A stretch of 64,000 nucleotides of DNA from Maribacter forsetii DSM 18668 (GTDB lineage Bacteria > Bacteroidota > Bacteroidia > Flavobacteriales > Flavobacteriaceae). Position numbers and translations under genes: made by a program. This document shows positions 26,994 through 36,154 of this stretch, in pieces. The stretch is from contig NZ_JQLH01000001.1 in assembly GCF_000744105.1 (NCBI RefSeq), positions 310,001 to 374,000 on the forward strand. Direction: 5' to 3'. The notes under the pieces are model-generated. The model was not told the DNA's origin. It was given only the letters and a program-made list of their open reading frames with translations, and searched no databases. The first letter of the stretch is position 1. Each line of letters starts with the position of its first letter.

Positions 26994-27419
26994 ATGGAAA
27001 TTAAAGAGATACAAGAAGAGATTATAGATGAATTTTCCATGTTCGATGATTGGATGCAGCGGTATGAATATATGATAGAATTGGGAAAATCACTGCCATT
27101 GATCAAAGAAGAATTTAAAACCGATGATAATATTATAAAAGGTTGTCAAAGTAAAGTGTGGGTTCATGCTGAATTGGAAGAAAACAAATTGGTTTTCACG
27201 GCAGATAGCGATGCTATTATTACTAAAGGAATTATTGCCATTCTAATACGTGCATTTAGTGAGCAAAAACCACAGGATATATTAAATGCTGATACTCAGT
27301 TTATCGATGAAATTGGGTTAAAAGAGCATTTATCGCCTACGCGGGCAAACGGTTTGGTAAGTATGATCAAACAATTAAAGTTATATGCAGTAGCGTATCA
27401 AACACAAATTGAAGAATAA
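26994..27419 (+). CDS. sufE: SufE cysteine desulfuration protein
   Basis: 141 aa, standard length. SufE takes the persulfide sulfur from SufS and delivers it to SufBCD. The acceptor Cys is in IKGCQSKVWV, the SufE signature. Other motifs are DWMQRYEYMIELGKSLP near the N-terminus and GLKEHLSPTRANGLVSMI at the C-terminus. It follows sufS after a short spacer with its own promoter and is 4 bp from the sufT-like gene. Confidence 0.96.
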   Translation: MEIKEIQEEIIDEFSMFDDWMQRYEYMIELGKSLPLIKEEFKTDDNIIKGCQSKVWVHAELEENKLVFTADSDAIITKGIIAILIRAFSEQKPQDILNADTQFIDEIGLKEHLSPTRANGLVSMIKQLKLYAVAYQTQIEE

Positions 27420-27423
27420 GATT

Positions 27424-27756
27424 ATGAGTGATGAAAATATAGCTGAAGACAGCGCAGAGTTAGGGGAGAAAATCGTTAAGATTTTAAAGACCATATATGA
27501 CCCAGAAATTCCTGTAGATATCTATGAACTTGGGTTGATATATGATGTTTTGGTCAATGAAGATAATGAAGTAAAAATCTTAATGACACTTACCTCACCT
27601 AATTGTCCGGTAGCAGAAAGTTTACCTGCAGAAGTTGAGGAAAAAGTAAAATCATTAGACGCTATAAAAGATGCTGAGGTAGAAATAACTTTTGATCCAC
27701 CTTGGACACAAGATTTAATGAGCGAAGAAGCAAAATTAGAACTAGGCCTTCTTTAA
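27424..27756 (+). CDS. SufT-like MIP18/DUF59 protein
   Basis: 110 aa from the ATG at 27424, 4 bp after the sufE stop. The upstream in-frame start would overlap sufE. The MIP18 core is visible: ILKTIYDPEIPVDIYELGLIY, MTLTSPNCPVAESLP with the conserved Cys, and EITFDPPWTQDLMSEEAKLE. SufT-type proteins help mature iron-sulfur proteins. Position after sufS-sufE is the usual one in Bacteroidota. Confidence 0.93.
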   Translation: MSDENIAEDSAELGEKIVKILKTIYDPEIPVDIYELGLIYDVLVNEDNEVKILMTLTSPNCPVAESLPAEVEEKVKSLDAIKDAEVEITFDPPWTQDLMSEEAKLELGLL

Positions 27757-27785
27757 ATAGATATAGCAATTATAAAAATGCTTTT

Positions 27786-28292
27786 ATGGCAGATGAAATT
27801 GTAAATAAAGTTGCGCAGAGTAAGCTCATTACTTTTAACCTAGAAGACTACTACCCAAAGGGTAATAGAGTAGTACTTGATATTAAAGATTGGCTTTTTG
27901 AAGGTTTTATATTAAAGGAAAAGGAATTCAGGGCTTTTGTAGAGGCACATGATTGGTCTCAGTATGAAGGCGCTTATGTTGCCATGCAATGTTCTACAGA
28001 TGCTATAGTGCCAGGTTGGGCTTACCTTTTGTTAAGTATGAAATTAAGCGGTATTGCTAAAAAGGCAGTTCAAGGTTCATTGGTTGACCTAGAAACAAGT
28101 ATATATCAATCTATAATTGAAAACATAGATGTTTCCGAGTATCAAGATAAATTATTGATCATTAAAGGATGCAGTAATAAACCTGTTCCTTCTAACGCCT
28201 ATCTATTTCTTGCAGAGCGTTTAAAACCTGTTGCAAAGTCCATTATGTATGGTGAGGCATGTTCTTCAGTGCCTTTATTTAAAAGAAAATAA
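27786..28292 (+). CDS. DUF2480 family protein
   Basis: 168 aa from the ATG at 27786 (MADEIVNKVAQS). The longer frame reads 28 residues from the preceding gene in another frame. Family markers are LEDYYPKGNRVVLDIKDWLFEG, given in part as NRVVLDIKDWLFEG, EGAYVAMQCSTDAIVPGWAY, and VIKGC-like IIKGCSNKPVPSNAY with a conserved Cys. Cytoplasmic, no known function. It follows the SUF genes in many Bacteroidota, which suggests a link to Fe-S metabolism. Confidence 0.9.
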   Translation: MADEIVNKVAQSKLITFNLEDYYPKGNRVVLDIKDWLFEGFILKEKEFRAFVEAHDWSQYEGAYVAMQCSTDAIVPGWAYLLLSMKLSGIAKKAVQGSLVDLETSIYQSIIENIDVSEYQDKLLIIKGCSNKPVPSNAYLFLAERLKPVAKSIMYGEACSSVPLFKRK

Positions 28293-28302
28293 CATTATCA
28301 AT

Positions 28303-28334
28303 TTGATAATTTGTATCAAGTATTCTTACATTTG
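28303..28334 (+). promoter_or_regulatory. Bacteroidota-type promoter before the DUF3078 gene
   Basis: TTG at 28303-28305 and TACATTTG at 28327-28334 with 21 bp between match the consensus. The leader to the ATG is about 25 bases. Confidence 0.65.
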
Positions 28335-28364
28335 CGCCACTATAAATTATAAACATTAATTATT

Positions 28365-29285
28365 ATGAAAAAAATTGTATTAACTCTAGCTCTTGCATTT
28401 GTTGCAACTATTGGTTTTTCTCAAACAGAAGAGGAGCTTAAAGGACAATTAGGTACAGCGAAAGATTCTATTGCAGCCATTCAAGGAAGAGCCGATGCTA
28501 TCCAAGGTAAAATAGATGCTTTACCAGGATGGAAAAAAGGTGCTTTTGGTACTATTGGTGCTAACTTAAGTAGCTTTAATAACTGGTACGGTCAAGGTAC
28601 TCCAGATTTAGCGTCAGGTAACATTGGTGTTACCGTAAATGCTTTTGCTAACTTAAAAGAAGAGAAGTTCTTTTGGAGAAACTCTGCAAACGTTAACCTT
28701 GGTTGGGTAAAGTTTGACGATAAGAACGATGATACCGATGATGATAGCTTTCAAAAAGGAACAGATGTATTTAACATCACTTCTCTTTACGGTAGAAATA
28801 TAAGCAAAACTTGGGCGGTTTCAGGTTTAGCTGAATACAGAACTACTATTTTGGATAATTTCAACGACCCAGGATACCTAGACTTAGGTGTTGGTGCTAC
28901 TTGGAACCCAAATGCTGATTTAGTGGTTGTAATTCACCCTTTAAACTACAACTTTGTATTTAGTGATAACGATGCAGTTTTTGAATCTTCTTTAGGTGCT
29001 AAAATTGTTGCAGATTATACTAAAAAATTCGGAGCGATCAATTTTAAGTCCAACCTGTCTATGTTTCAAAGCTATAAAAGCGGAGATCTTTCTAACTTAA
29101 CTTGGATCAACTCTTTTGGTTACACTTTATGGAACGGTATTGGTTTAGGTTTTGAATTTGGTTTACGTGACAACAAGCAAGAAGCTTTAAACTTTGCTTT
29201 GATCGATACACCTACTGAAACCTTTGATACTGTAGATAACAAGTTACAAACGTACTTCTTAGTTGGTCTTAACTATGCATTCTAA
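28365..29285 (+). CDS. DUF3078 outer-membrane protein
   Basis: 306 aa. The signal peptide ends ATIGFSQ. A helical segment (about 22-55, with EEELKGQLG and repeated Asp/Ile) precedes a beta-barrel of about 240 residues. W-K-KGAFGTIGANLSSFNNWYGQG and VNLGWVKFDDKND are DUF3078 markers. The chain ends YFLVGLNYAF with a terminal Phe, as in outer-membrane barrels. It has its own promoter and terminator, so the SUF association is positional only. Function unknown. Confidence 0.9.
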   Translation: MKKIVLTLALAFVATIGFSQTEEELKGQLGTAKDSIAAIQGRADAIQGKIDALPGWKKGAFGTIGANLSSFNNWYGQGTPDLASGNIGVTVNAFANLKEEKFFWRNSANVNLGWVKFDDKNDDTDDDSFQKGTDVFNITSLYGRNISKTWAVSGLAEYRTTILDNFNDPGYLDLGVGATWNPNADLVVVIHPLNYNFVFSDNDAVFESSLGAKIVADYTKKFGAINFKSNLSMFQSYKSGDLSNLTWINSFGYTLWNGIGLGFEFGLRDNKQEALNFALIDTPTETFDTVDNKLQTYFLVGLNYAF

Positions 29286-29317
29286 GCAGTAGAACAACAT
29301 ACATAACTTTTGCGCAT

Positions 29318-29347
29318 AAAAAAGCCCTCTATTTAGAGGGCTTTTTT
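29318..29347 (+). terminator. Terminator after the DUF3078 gene
   Basis: A 14-bp stem (AAAAAAGCCCTCTA with TAGAGGGCTTTTTT) with a 2-base apex, flanked by an A run and a T run. It closes the suf region. Confidence 0.95.
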
Positions 29348-29566
29348 CGGTTAAGTAATTATCGTAAAATTTGGGGTTTTACTTTTTAGTTTTCATAAGT
29401 AAAATATCGATTTGGGGTCAATACCTTTGCTTAAGTACACTGTAAAATTAATGCATATGTTCGTGCTCAGAACAATTTATGTTGTGAACTGAACGCATTG
29501 TGTGGTGAGATTTATCATCGGTTTAATTTCATCGATGAACTACATGAATTCAATTATATTTGGTTT

Positions 29567-30778
29567 CTAATATTCGTCTAAGTGTTCTGGGTAAAGAAAA
29601 TTATTGTAAGGAAAACGAGTTACATGAATGTCTCTTACCTCATCATAAACACGTTTTCTAAATTCATCTAAATTTTCTTTGTTCAAGGCGGATATGAATA
29701 TAGCACGATCGCCCACTTTTTCCATCCATGTTTGTTTCCAATCATTAATGGTAAAATGTCTTCCGGTACGTTCGGTAACTAAATCATCATCATCAATAGT
29801 TTCGTGTTCGTATTGATCTATTTTATTGAAGATCATGATGCTTTTCTTTTCTGAGCTTTTAATTTCAGATAAAATCTGATTTACAGATGCTATATGCTCT
29901 TCAAACTGAGGGTGGGAGATATCTACTACATGCAACAACAAATCTGCCTCTCTTACTTCATCTAAAGTACTTTTAAAGCTTTCTACCAGCTGTGTAGGTA
30001 GTTTTCTAATAAACCCTACCGTATCACTTAATAAGAAAGGTAAATTTCCTATAACTACCTTTCTTACGGTAGTATCTAATGTAGCAAATAGCTTGTTCTC
30101 TGCGAATACATCACTTTTACTAATGACATTCATTAAGGTAGATTTACCAACATTGGTATACCCAACTAAAGCAACACGGACCAAAGCACCACGGTTTCCC
30201 CTTTGGGTTTCCATTTGGCGATCGATCTTCTTAAGTTTCTTTTTAAGTAGGGTTATGCGGTCACGTACAATACGTCTATCTGTCTCTATTTCGGTTTCCC
30301 CAGGTCCACGCATACCAATACCCCCTTTTTGGCGCTCAAGGTGTGTCCATAATCCGGTTAGTCTCGGTAATAAGTATTCATATTGTGCTAGTTCAACCTG
30401 GGTTCTGGCATAACTTGTTTGTGCACGTTGTGCGAAGATGTCCAATATTAAACTGGTACGATCAATAATCTTACATCGTAATTGTTTTTCAATGTTACGT
30501 TGTTGACCAGGGGTAAGCTCATCATCAAAAATTACTGATCCTACTTTATGGGTTTGTACATAACGTTCCACTTCTTCCATTTTACCACTTCCAATCAGTG
30601 TCTTAGGGTTGGGAACATCCATGCGTTGAACAAAGCGCTTGATCACTTCACCGCCTGCCGTATAAGTAAGGAACTCCAGTTCATCTAAATACTCGTTTAC
30701 TTTTTCCTCATTTTGATCCTTATTGATAACACCAATAAGTACCGCTTTTTCATAATCTATACTCTTCTTTTCTATCAT
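29567..30778 (-). CDS. hflX: GTPase HflX
   Basis: 403 aa from the ATG near 30778 (MIEKKSIDYEKAV). A TTG start further upstream would add nine residues. HflX binds the 50S subunit and rescues stalled or hibernating ribosomes. The N-terminal HflX domain has GKMEEVERYV and LTPGQQRNIEKQL, followed by the glycine-rich GGIGMRGPGETEIETDRR. The G domain shows GYTNVGKSTLMN (G1), DTTVRK (G2), LSDTVGFIRKLP (G3) and FNKIDQ (G4). A C-terminal extension of about 15 residues follows. Divergent from the nuclease-like gene. Confidence 0.95.
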   Translation of the reverse strand: MIEKKSIDYEKAVLIGVINKDQNEEKVNEYLDELEFLTYTAGGEVIKRFVQRMDVPNPKTLIGSGKMEEVERYVQTHKVGSVIFDDELTPGQQRNIEKQLRCKIIDRTSLILDIFAQRAQTSYARTQVELAQYEYLLPRLTGLWTHLERQKGGIGMRGPGETEIETDRRIVRDRITLLKKKLKKIDRQMETQRGNRGALVRVALVGYTNVGKSTLMNVISKSDVFAENKLFATLDTTVRKVVIGNLPFLLSDTVGFIRKLPTQLVESFKSTLDEVREADLLLHVVDISHPQFEEHIASVNQILSEIKSSEKKSIMIFNKIDQYEHETIDDDDLVTERTGRHFTINDWKQTWMEKVGDRAIFISALNKENLDEFRKRVYDEVRDIHVTRFPYNNFLYPEHLDEY

Positions 30779-30900
30779 AATACCGTAAAGTGCAAAATTA
30801 AGCAATTACCCATAAGCTATTTCGTATTTTTATTGACTTGATAATTAAGATTACACGCTCTAAGGCTAGCCCTGAGGTGGTTTACTCATTAAAAAGATAC

Positions 30901-31878
30901 ATGCGATTTCCATTTTTTAAGAAAAAGACTAAAAAACAGCGCTATACGGTTGCGTTCTACAATTTAGAAAATCTATTTGATCCAGAACGTAATACCAAGA
31001 TTTTGGATAAAGATTATACACCAAATGGAGTAAAAAAATGGACGGTTGAACGATATCAGCGTAAATTGGATAAGTTGGCGAAGACCATAGTTAAAGTAGG
31101 TGATGAAGACCATCCTTACCCTCCTGCATTAATTGGTGTTGCAGAAGCTGAAAATAATAGTGTTTTTAAAGCATTGCTAGCTACCGATGCAATGGATAAT
31201 TTGGATTATGGATTTGTGCACTATGATTCGCCCGATGAACGAGGTATAGATACAGGTCTCATTTACCGAAAACGATTTTTTAAGGTATTGCATTCAGAGC
31301 CATTTACTTTAATGGTAGATAATCCAGGCGGAGTCAGAGATACTACAAGAGATATACTATATGTAAAGGGTGAGTTGAATAAAGAATTGGTGCACGTGTT
31401 TGTAAATCATTGGCCGTCTAGGCGAGATGGTGGTGTAGAAACGGAATACAAACGGATTATTGCAGCAGAAGAGATTGTTCAGAAAATTGGGGTTATAAAG
31501 CAAACTGAAGTAGATCCTAATATTATAGTCATGGGCGATTTTAACGATGATCCCTCTTCAAAAAGTATGCAGATACTCAAAGGGGAAGCTTCGTTGTTTA
31601 ATCCTTTTGAAACATTGCATATACCTAATAGTAAAGGCTCTTCCATATATGGTAATAAATGGAATATGTTCGACCAAATTTTAGTGTCTAACTCATTTTT
31701 TAATTATCAAAAGAATACCCATAGTTTTGACAGTGCTGCCATTTTTGATCACAAATCTCTGAAGGAGAAAAAAGGAAAGTATAAGGGCTCTCCCTACAGA
31801 ACTTTTGTTTCAGATCGGTACATGGGTGGTTATAGCGATCATTTTCCGGTCTACGCTATGTTTACGTTTAATTCTTAA
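30901..31878 (+). CDS. Endonuclease/exonuclease/phosphatase family protein
   Basis: 325 aa from the ATG at 30901 (MRFPFFKKKTKK). The longer frame uses a TTG start. EEP-fold motifs are FYNLENLFDPE (Asn metal ligand), GVAEAENNSVFKALL (Glu), HVFVNHWPSRRDG (His), VMGDFNDDPSSKS (Asp/Asn), and GGYSDHFPVYAMF (Asp-His). No clear signal peptide is present. Members cleave DNA, phospholipids or nucleotides, so the substrate cannot be inferred. It precedes the subtilisin-like protease. Confidence 0.88.
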   Translation: MRFPFFKKKTKKQRYTVAFYNLENLFDPERNTKILDKDYTPNGVKKWTVERYQRKLDKLAKTIVKVGDEDHPYPPALIGVAEAENNSVFKALLATDAMDNLDYGFVHYDSPDERGIDTGLIYRKRFFKVLHSEPFTLMVDNPGGVRDTTRDILYVKGELNKELVHVFVNHWPSRRDGGVETEYKRIIAAEEIVQKIGVIKQTEVDPNIIVMGDFNDDPSSKSMQILKGEASLFNPFETLHIPNSKGSSIYGNKWNMFDQILVSNSFFNYQKNTHSFDSAAIFDHKSLKEKKGKYKGSPYRTFVSDRYMGGYSDHFPVYAMFTFNS

Positions 31879-32040
31879 CGTGCAGTTTAACGAAAGAAAA
31901 ATCTTACACATCGGAAATTGATGTTTTCACAACAGGTTCATCATAATGTTTAGGTAATTCATCGAATAAAAGTGGTCATTCACCGAATGCACCACATGGT
32001 TTATATATTTGTAGTCCAAATCTTACAAATACAACCTATA

Positions 32041-34239
32041 ATGTTTACCTACAACCAAACCTACTGTAAAAGTAGTATCCTTTTGATACTGTTTTTTGTT
32101 TGTTCAGCAGCAAATATTGCTACTGCCCAAACTTCTCAACAACGTTTAAAAATAGCTGCAAATAACAAAAAGACCGAATTGGCAAATTTCAAAGCTAACT
32201 TGGTTTCTGAATATGCGCTTGAAAGAACACATCTTCAAGAAGTAGCGAAATTGAACAATTGGAAAATCAAGGAAACCTTAGCGAACGGTAAAAAAATTGA
32301 ATTACAGGGTATTGGTGCAGATGGTAGTCCTTTGTACTACGAAACATATGCTGATCAAGCCGGATTGGTTTCTAGAGCAAGTACATTGAATACAGATGGT
32401 TTAATGGGACTTCATTTAGATGGTGATGGAATGAATGTTGGGGTTTGGGATGCCGGTGTTGCCCTTGAAAATCATATTGAGTATACCTCTAGAGTTTCCA
32501 TTGGTGATGAAAGTTCTGAAGTAGATACACATGCAACTCATGTAACGGGTAGTATTATTTCTACGGGACTTAAAAAAGATGCGAAAGGCGTAGCAAATAA
32601 GGCGAAAGTGGTTTCTCATGATTGGACTAGAGATAAAATTGAAGTTACCGAAGCTGCTGCTGACGGACTTCTACTTTCTAACCATTCTTACGGTATTAAA
32701 GCAAGTCGTGTACCAGACTGGTATTTTGGTGCTTACACGAAAGTAGCCCAAGATTGGGACAAAATCATGTATAATGCCCCTTATTACTTAATGGTTACCG
32801 CTGCAGGTAATGCACAAAAAAGTAGAGATAACTTAGAACCAACTTACGGGCAATCTGCAGATGGTTTTGATGTGTTGTTAGGATTTACAATTTCAAAAAA
32901 TAATATTACCGTTGCTGGTGCAAATTCTAAAATCGACGGAAACGGAAACTTAAAGAATGCTGATGTTTGTACGTATAGTAGTTTTGGTCCTGTGGATGAT
33001 GGTAGAATAAAACCAGACATTGCAGGTAACGGTGGTTCTATACTTTCTACAGATGCTGCTAGCAATACTAGCTACGAGACTTCTTCCGGTACTTCAATGG
33101 CTACGCCAGGTGTAACTGGGTCATTATTGTTATTACAACAGTACAATAAAGAATTATATGGAGAGTATATGAAAGCAGCCACATTAAAAGGTTTGGCTTT
33201 ACATACTGCCGATGATGTTGATGCCGTTGGTCCAGATTATAAAATGGGATGGGGAATCATGAATTCAAAAACAGCTGCAGAGCTATTGAACAACAAAGAT
33301 TTTTCTAGCCACATTGCTGAAGAAACATTAGAAAACGGAAACTCATTTTCATTTGATGTAACTGCAGAAGGTAATGAAACATTGATCGCTTCTATTTCTT
33401 GGACAGATGTACAATCTAGTTTTATTAATTCTGGAGAGTTGAACAATACTACTGCGGCTTTGGTAAACGATCTTGATATTAGAGTTACTAAAAACGGACA
33501 AACATTTTTACCTTGGAAATTGAACCCTGCACAGGCGGAAAACGATGCTACTAAAGGGGATAATAAAGTGGATCCTTTTGAAAGAGTTGAAATACCTAAT
33601 GCTAACGGTACGTACACTATTACGGTGACACATAAAGGTGAACTTGCAAACGATATGCAAGATTTTTCTTTGATCGTTTCCGGTGTTTCTATGACCTCTT
33701 GTTCTATAAACGCTCCAGAAGTTAGTCTTAATGAAACTGAAATGTCTAATGTAACCTTAGCTTGGAACGCTTCAGAAGATGCACTTTATGAAATTCAGTA
33801 TAAAGAAGTTTACCAAGAAGAATGGACTACAGAATACATTTCTGTAAATAACTTTAACTGGAAAGGTTTATTGACAGATGCTACCTATTCTTTCAGATTA
33901 AGAACATTTTGTTCTCAGAACATCGCTTCTGAGTATAGTGATGTAGCTACATTTACTTTTGAAGGAGAAGAGACAAAGTTAGAGACTTTACATACTTTAA
34001 GTGCAGATTCTGAGATTCCGTTTAGTGTGTATCCAAATCCTGCGGTAGATGAAATACAATTGAATGTAAAAACATCTGAAACAGCAATCTATAGAATTAT
34101 GAGCACAAGCGGTGTAGCATTAAAGATGGATAAAGCGTTGGACTCAAGAATCAATGTAGCCGATTTGCCTTCTGGTTTGTATGTATTACAGATTCAAGAT
34201 GCCAATGTAAACAAAAGCACGAAATTCTATAAGTACTAG
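32041..34239 (+). CDS. S8 subtilisin-like serine protease with type IX secretion tail
   Basis: 732 aa from the ATG at 32041, giving a signal peptide that ends NIATAQ. The longer frame adds 23 residues and spoils the signal. The catalytic triad is Asp (NVGVWDAG), His (VDTHATHVTGSI) and Ser (SSGTSMATPGVTGS). A beta-sandwich domain and a fibronectin type III domain (about 560-650) follow. The last 75 residues start FSVYPNPAVDEIQL and end in a Lys/Tyr tail, the type A sorting domain read by the type IX system. So the protease is exported to the cell surface or medium. Confidence 0.95.
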   Translation: MFTYNQTYCKSSILLILFFVCSAANIATAQTSQQRLKIAANNKKTELANFKANLVSEYALERTHLQEVAKLNNWKIKETLANGKKIELQGIGADGSPLYYETYADQAGLVSRASTLNTDGLMGLHLDGDGMNVGVWDAGVALENHIEYTSRVSIGDESSEVDTHATHVTGSIISTGLKKDAKGVANKAKVVSHDWTRDKIEVTEAAADGLLLSNHSYGIKASRVPDWYFGAYTKVAQDWDKIMYNAPYYLMVTAAGNAQKSRDNLEPTYGQSADGFDVLLGFTISKNNITVAGANSKIDGNGNLKNADVCTYSSFGPVDDGRIKPDIAGNGGSILSTDAASNTSYETSSGTSMATPGVTGSLLLLQQYNKELYGEYMKAATLKGLALHTADDVDAVGPDYKMGWGIMNSKTAAELLNNKDFSSHIAEETLENGNSFSFDVTAEGNETLIASISWTDVQSSFINSGELNNTTAALVNDLDIRVTKNGQTFLPWKLNPAQAENDATKGDNKVDPFERVEIPNANGTYTITVTHKGELANDMQDFSLIVSGVSMTSCSINAPEVSLNETEMSNVTLAWNASEDALYEIQYKEVYQEEWTTEYISVNNFNWKGLLTDATYSFRLRTFCSQNIASEYSDVATFTFEGEETKLETLHTLSADSEIPFSVYPNPAVDEIQLNVKTSETAIYRIMSTSGVALKMDKALDSRINVADLPSGLYVLQIQDANVNKSTKFYKY

Positions 34240-34243
34240 TAAG

Positions 34244-34753
34244 CTATTTTATTCTTCTGGATTGTGTTGTAAACGAAAGACCTTGTTGACCCACGGTAGA
34301 ATTCATAACGCCTTCAAACAATGGCTCTGGACAATCTTTTGGTGCATGCCATTCAAAAATAAAGTTAGAGCCGGTACCACCTTCAACATCCATCTCATCT
34401 ATGATGATTTCAGCAGTTTCTAAAGGAGCCAAATAAATAGGGTGGCTAAAGTAATTACGTAATGATAGGCCATGAGTATCAAAATACTCTGCCTTAGTTA
34501 GGTAAATAGTATCAACATCGCTGGTATTTCGTAAGCTTACCATTGCTGTTAGATTATGGGTCTTATGCTCAGAACTACTATAAATTTGAGAATAGATAGA
34601 TAAATAAGATTTACCATACTCTAAAGAATCTTTAGCATTGATCGTCGCCTTTCTCTTCGTCCAGTTTTCAGGATGTATAGAGCTTATTTCCTTCTCTTGT
34701 ACACAACTGGCTAACAAGACAACTACAGCGAATAATAAAATGACTTTTTTCAT
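34244..34753 (-). CDS. DUF3124 lipoprotein
   Basis: 169 aa. The lipobox VVLLASC places the lipid-modified Cys at about 17. The mature part matches DUF3124: SYLSIYSQIYSSSEHKTHNLT, given in part as YLSIYSQIYSS, then MVSLRNTSDVDTIYL, FDTHGLSLRNYF and GGTGSNFIFEW. It is a beta-sandwich type periplasmic or surface protein with no known role. It converges with the protease gene, four bases from its stop. Confidence 0.88.
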   Translation of the reverse strand: MKKVILLFAVVVLLASCVQEKEISSIHPENWTKRKATINAKDSLEYGKSYLSIYSQIYSSSEHKTHNLTAMVSLRNTSDVDTIYLTKAEYFDTHGLSLRNYFSHPIYLAPLETAEIIIDEMDVEGGTGSNFIFEWHAPKDCPEPLFEGVMNSTVGQQGLSFTTQSRRIK

Positions 34754-34845
34754 AGGTATGGTTCGTTTAGAACAAATGATGGTACTAACAAAATTACACC
34801 ATTAGTCCTGTTTTTATATCTGCCAATGTTAATTTTAACAAGATG

Positions 34846-35568
34846 CTATTCATGAGCTACCTTCTTTACCTCGTTATCGGTTAAAAGAGATTGATTTTGC
34901 AGTCTTAAATACACTTGTGCCGTAGTGAGTACATCTAATTCGCAATAGGTAACAATACGGTCTAAATTGTTTTGTTCATAATAGACCACACGAACCATAC
35001 TACCATCAATATCTTCCTTGGGCGAGGGTATGCCCAGTACATGGGCCATTAGCTTTAAAGATGTATAATGCTTGTAATCTCCAAATTTCCAAAGCTCCAT
35101 AGTATCTATATGCGGAACTTCCCATGGTTTCTTGCCGAAAAGATCTAGTTTTTGAGGTAGTGATATACCATGAATAATCATTCTGCGAGCTATATACGGA
35201 AAATCGAACTCCTTACCATTATGTGCACAAAGTACATGCTTTACGTGGTTAAAATGCTCGTCCAATAAATTTTTAAACTCCTGAAGCAATTTATGTTCTT
35301 CACCGTGAAACGTGGTAATTCTAAAACTGCGTACTTCTTTTTGAAACGTAAAATAACCAACGGATATACAAATGATTTTACCGAACTCTGCCCATATGCC
35401 GGCACGCTCGTAGAATTCTTCTGCGGTTACATTATCTTTTCTTTGGTATTGAGATTTATGTGCCCAAAGTTCTTGTGTGGTTTCATCTAGCTGGTCAAAC
35501 GAGCTTTTTTCTGGTACGGTTTCTATATCTAAAAACAAGATATTTTCGAGATGTATTTTATCAGGCAT
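34846..35568 (-). CDS. PolB-like 3'-5' exonuclease (DnaQ superfamily)
   Basis: 240 aa from the ATG at 35568 (MPDKIHLENILFLDIETVPE). The longer frame adds 12 residues. Exonuclease motifs are FLDIETVP (Asp, Glu), AHNGKEFDFPYIARR (Asp) and VTYCELDVLTTAQVYLR (Asp), as in the PolB exonuclease 2 family. Its likely role is DNA 3' end processing or repair in the cytoplasm. Single gene, with a 585 bp spacer upstream. Confidence 0.9.
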   Translation of the reverse strand: MPDKIHLENILFLDIETVPEKSSFDQLDETTQELWAHKSQYQRKDNVTAEEFYERAGIWAEFGKIICISVGYFTFQKEVRSFRITTFHGEEHKLLQEFKNLLDEHFNHVKHVLCAHNGKEFDFPYIARRMIIHGISLPQKLDLFGKKPWEVPHIDTMELWKFGDYKHYTSLKLMAHVLGIPSPKEDIDGSMVRVVYYEQNNLDRIVTYCELDVLTTAQVYLRLQNQSLLTDNEVKKVAHE

Positions 35569-36154
35569 AGAAAGGTAAGATACTAATAAGTAGGAAATTA
35601 ACACAATTTGATTCGTACTGTTCTTATCTTATTTTGTTACCAAGGGTATAATAACTTTTTGTTTTTCAATTATAGTGGTAATTCTTCAATAGCTTAGTTA
35701 TGTAAGACAGAACTGTCAAAAAAGAAAATTTTTAGATTTTTATTTCGGTACTTTTCGATTTAAAAAACTGCGACATTCTTACCAATAAATCATCAATTTG
35801 GTTTTTGTTTTCAGTTACTAAAGTCTTGTCTTACGAAGCTACATGACCAAATCAAAAAGATGATTGTAAAAAATGTATTATTTGGGTATTAGGTAATAAC
35901 AATTACTACATTCTTTTACGTGTTTTAATACCGTTTCTTTGGTAAGGTTTTATAAATTAATTCTAGATAGTTAAAATGTTAAATACAGCGGTATAGTATA
36001 AGAGCAGTAACGAATTTTAAAAGCTACCGCTAGTGCGTTTTACTAGAGTTTATAAGCTAAATAGACTTTTCAATTTTTTGCATTGTTCGCTATTGCTCTG
36101 ATACACTATTACCTGTTGTTTTTTACGTATAACTTAAACCTAAGTTAGATTAAA
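35569..36154. other. Gene-free AT-rich intergenic region
   Basis: No coding frame, RNA gene or terminator of good quality was seen. A small inverted repeat near 36138-36155 (AACTTA with TAAGTT) lies just after the TonB receptor stop and may be its weak terminator. Confidence 0.5.
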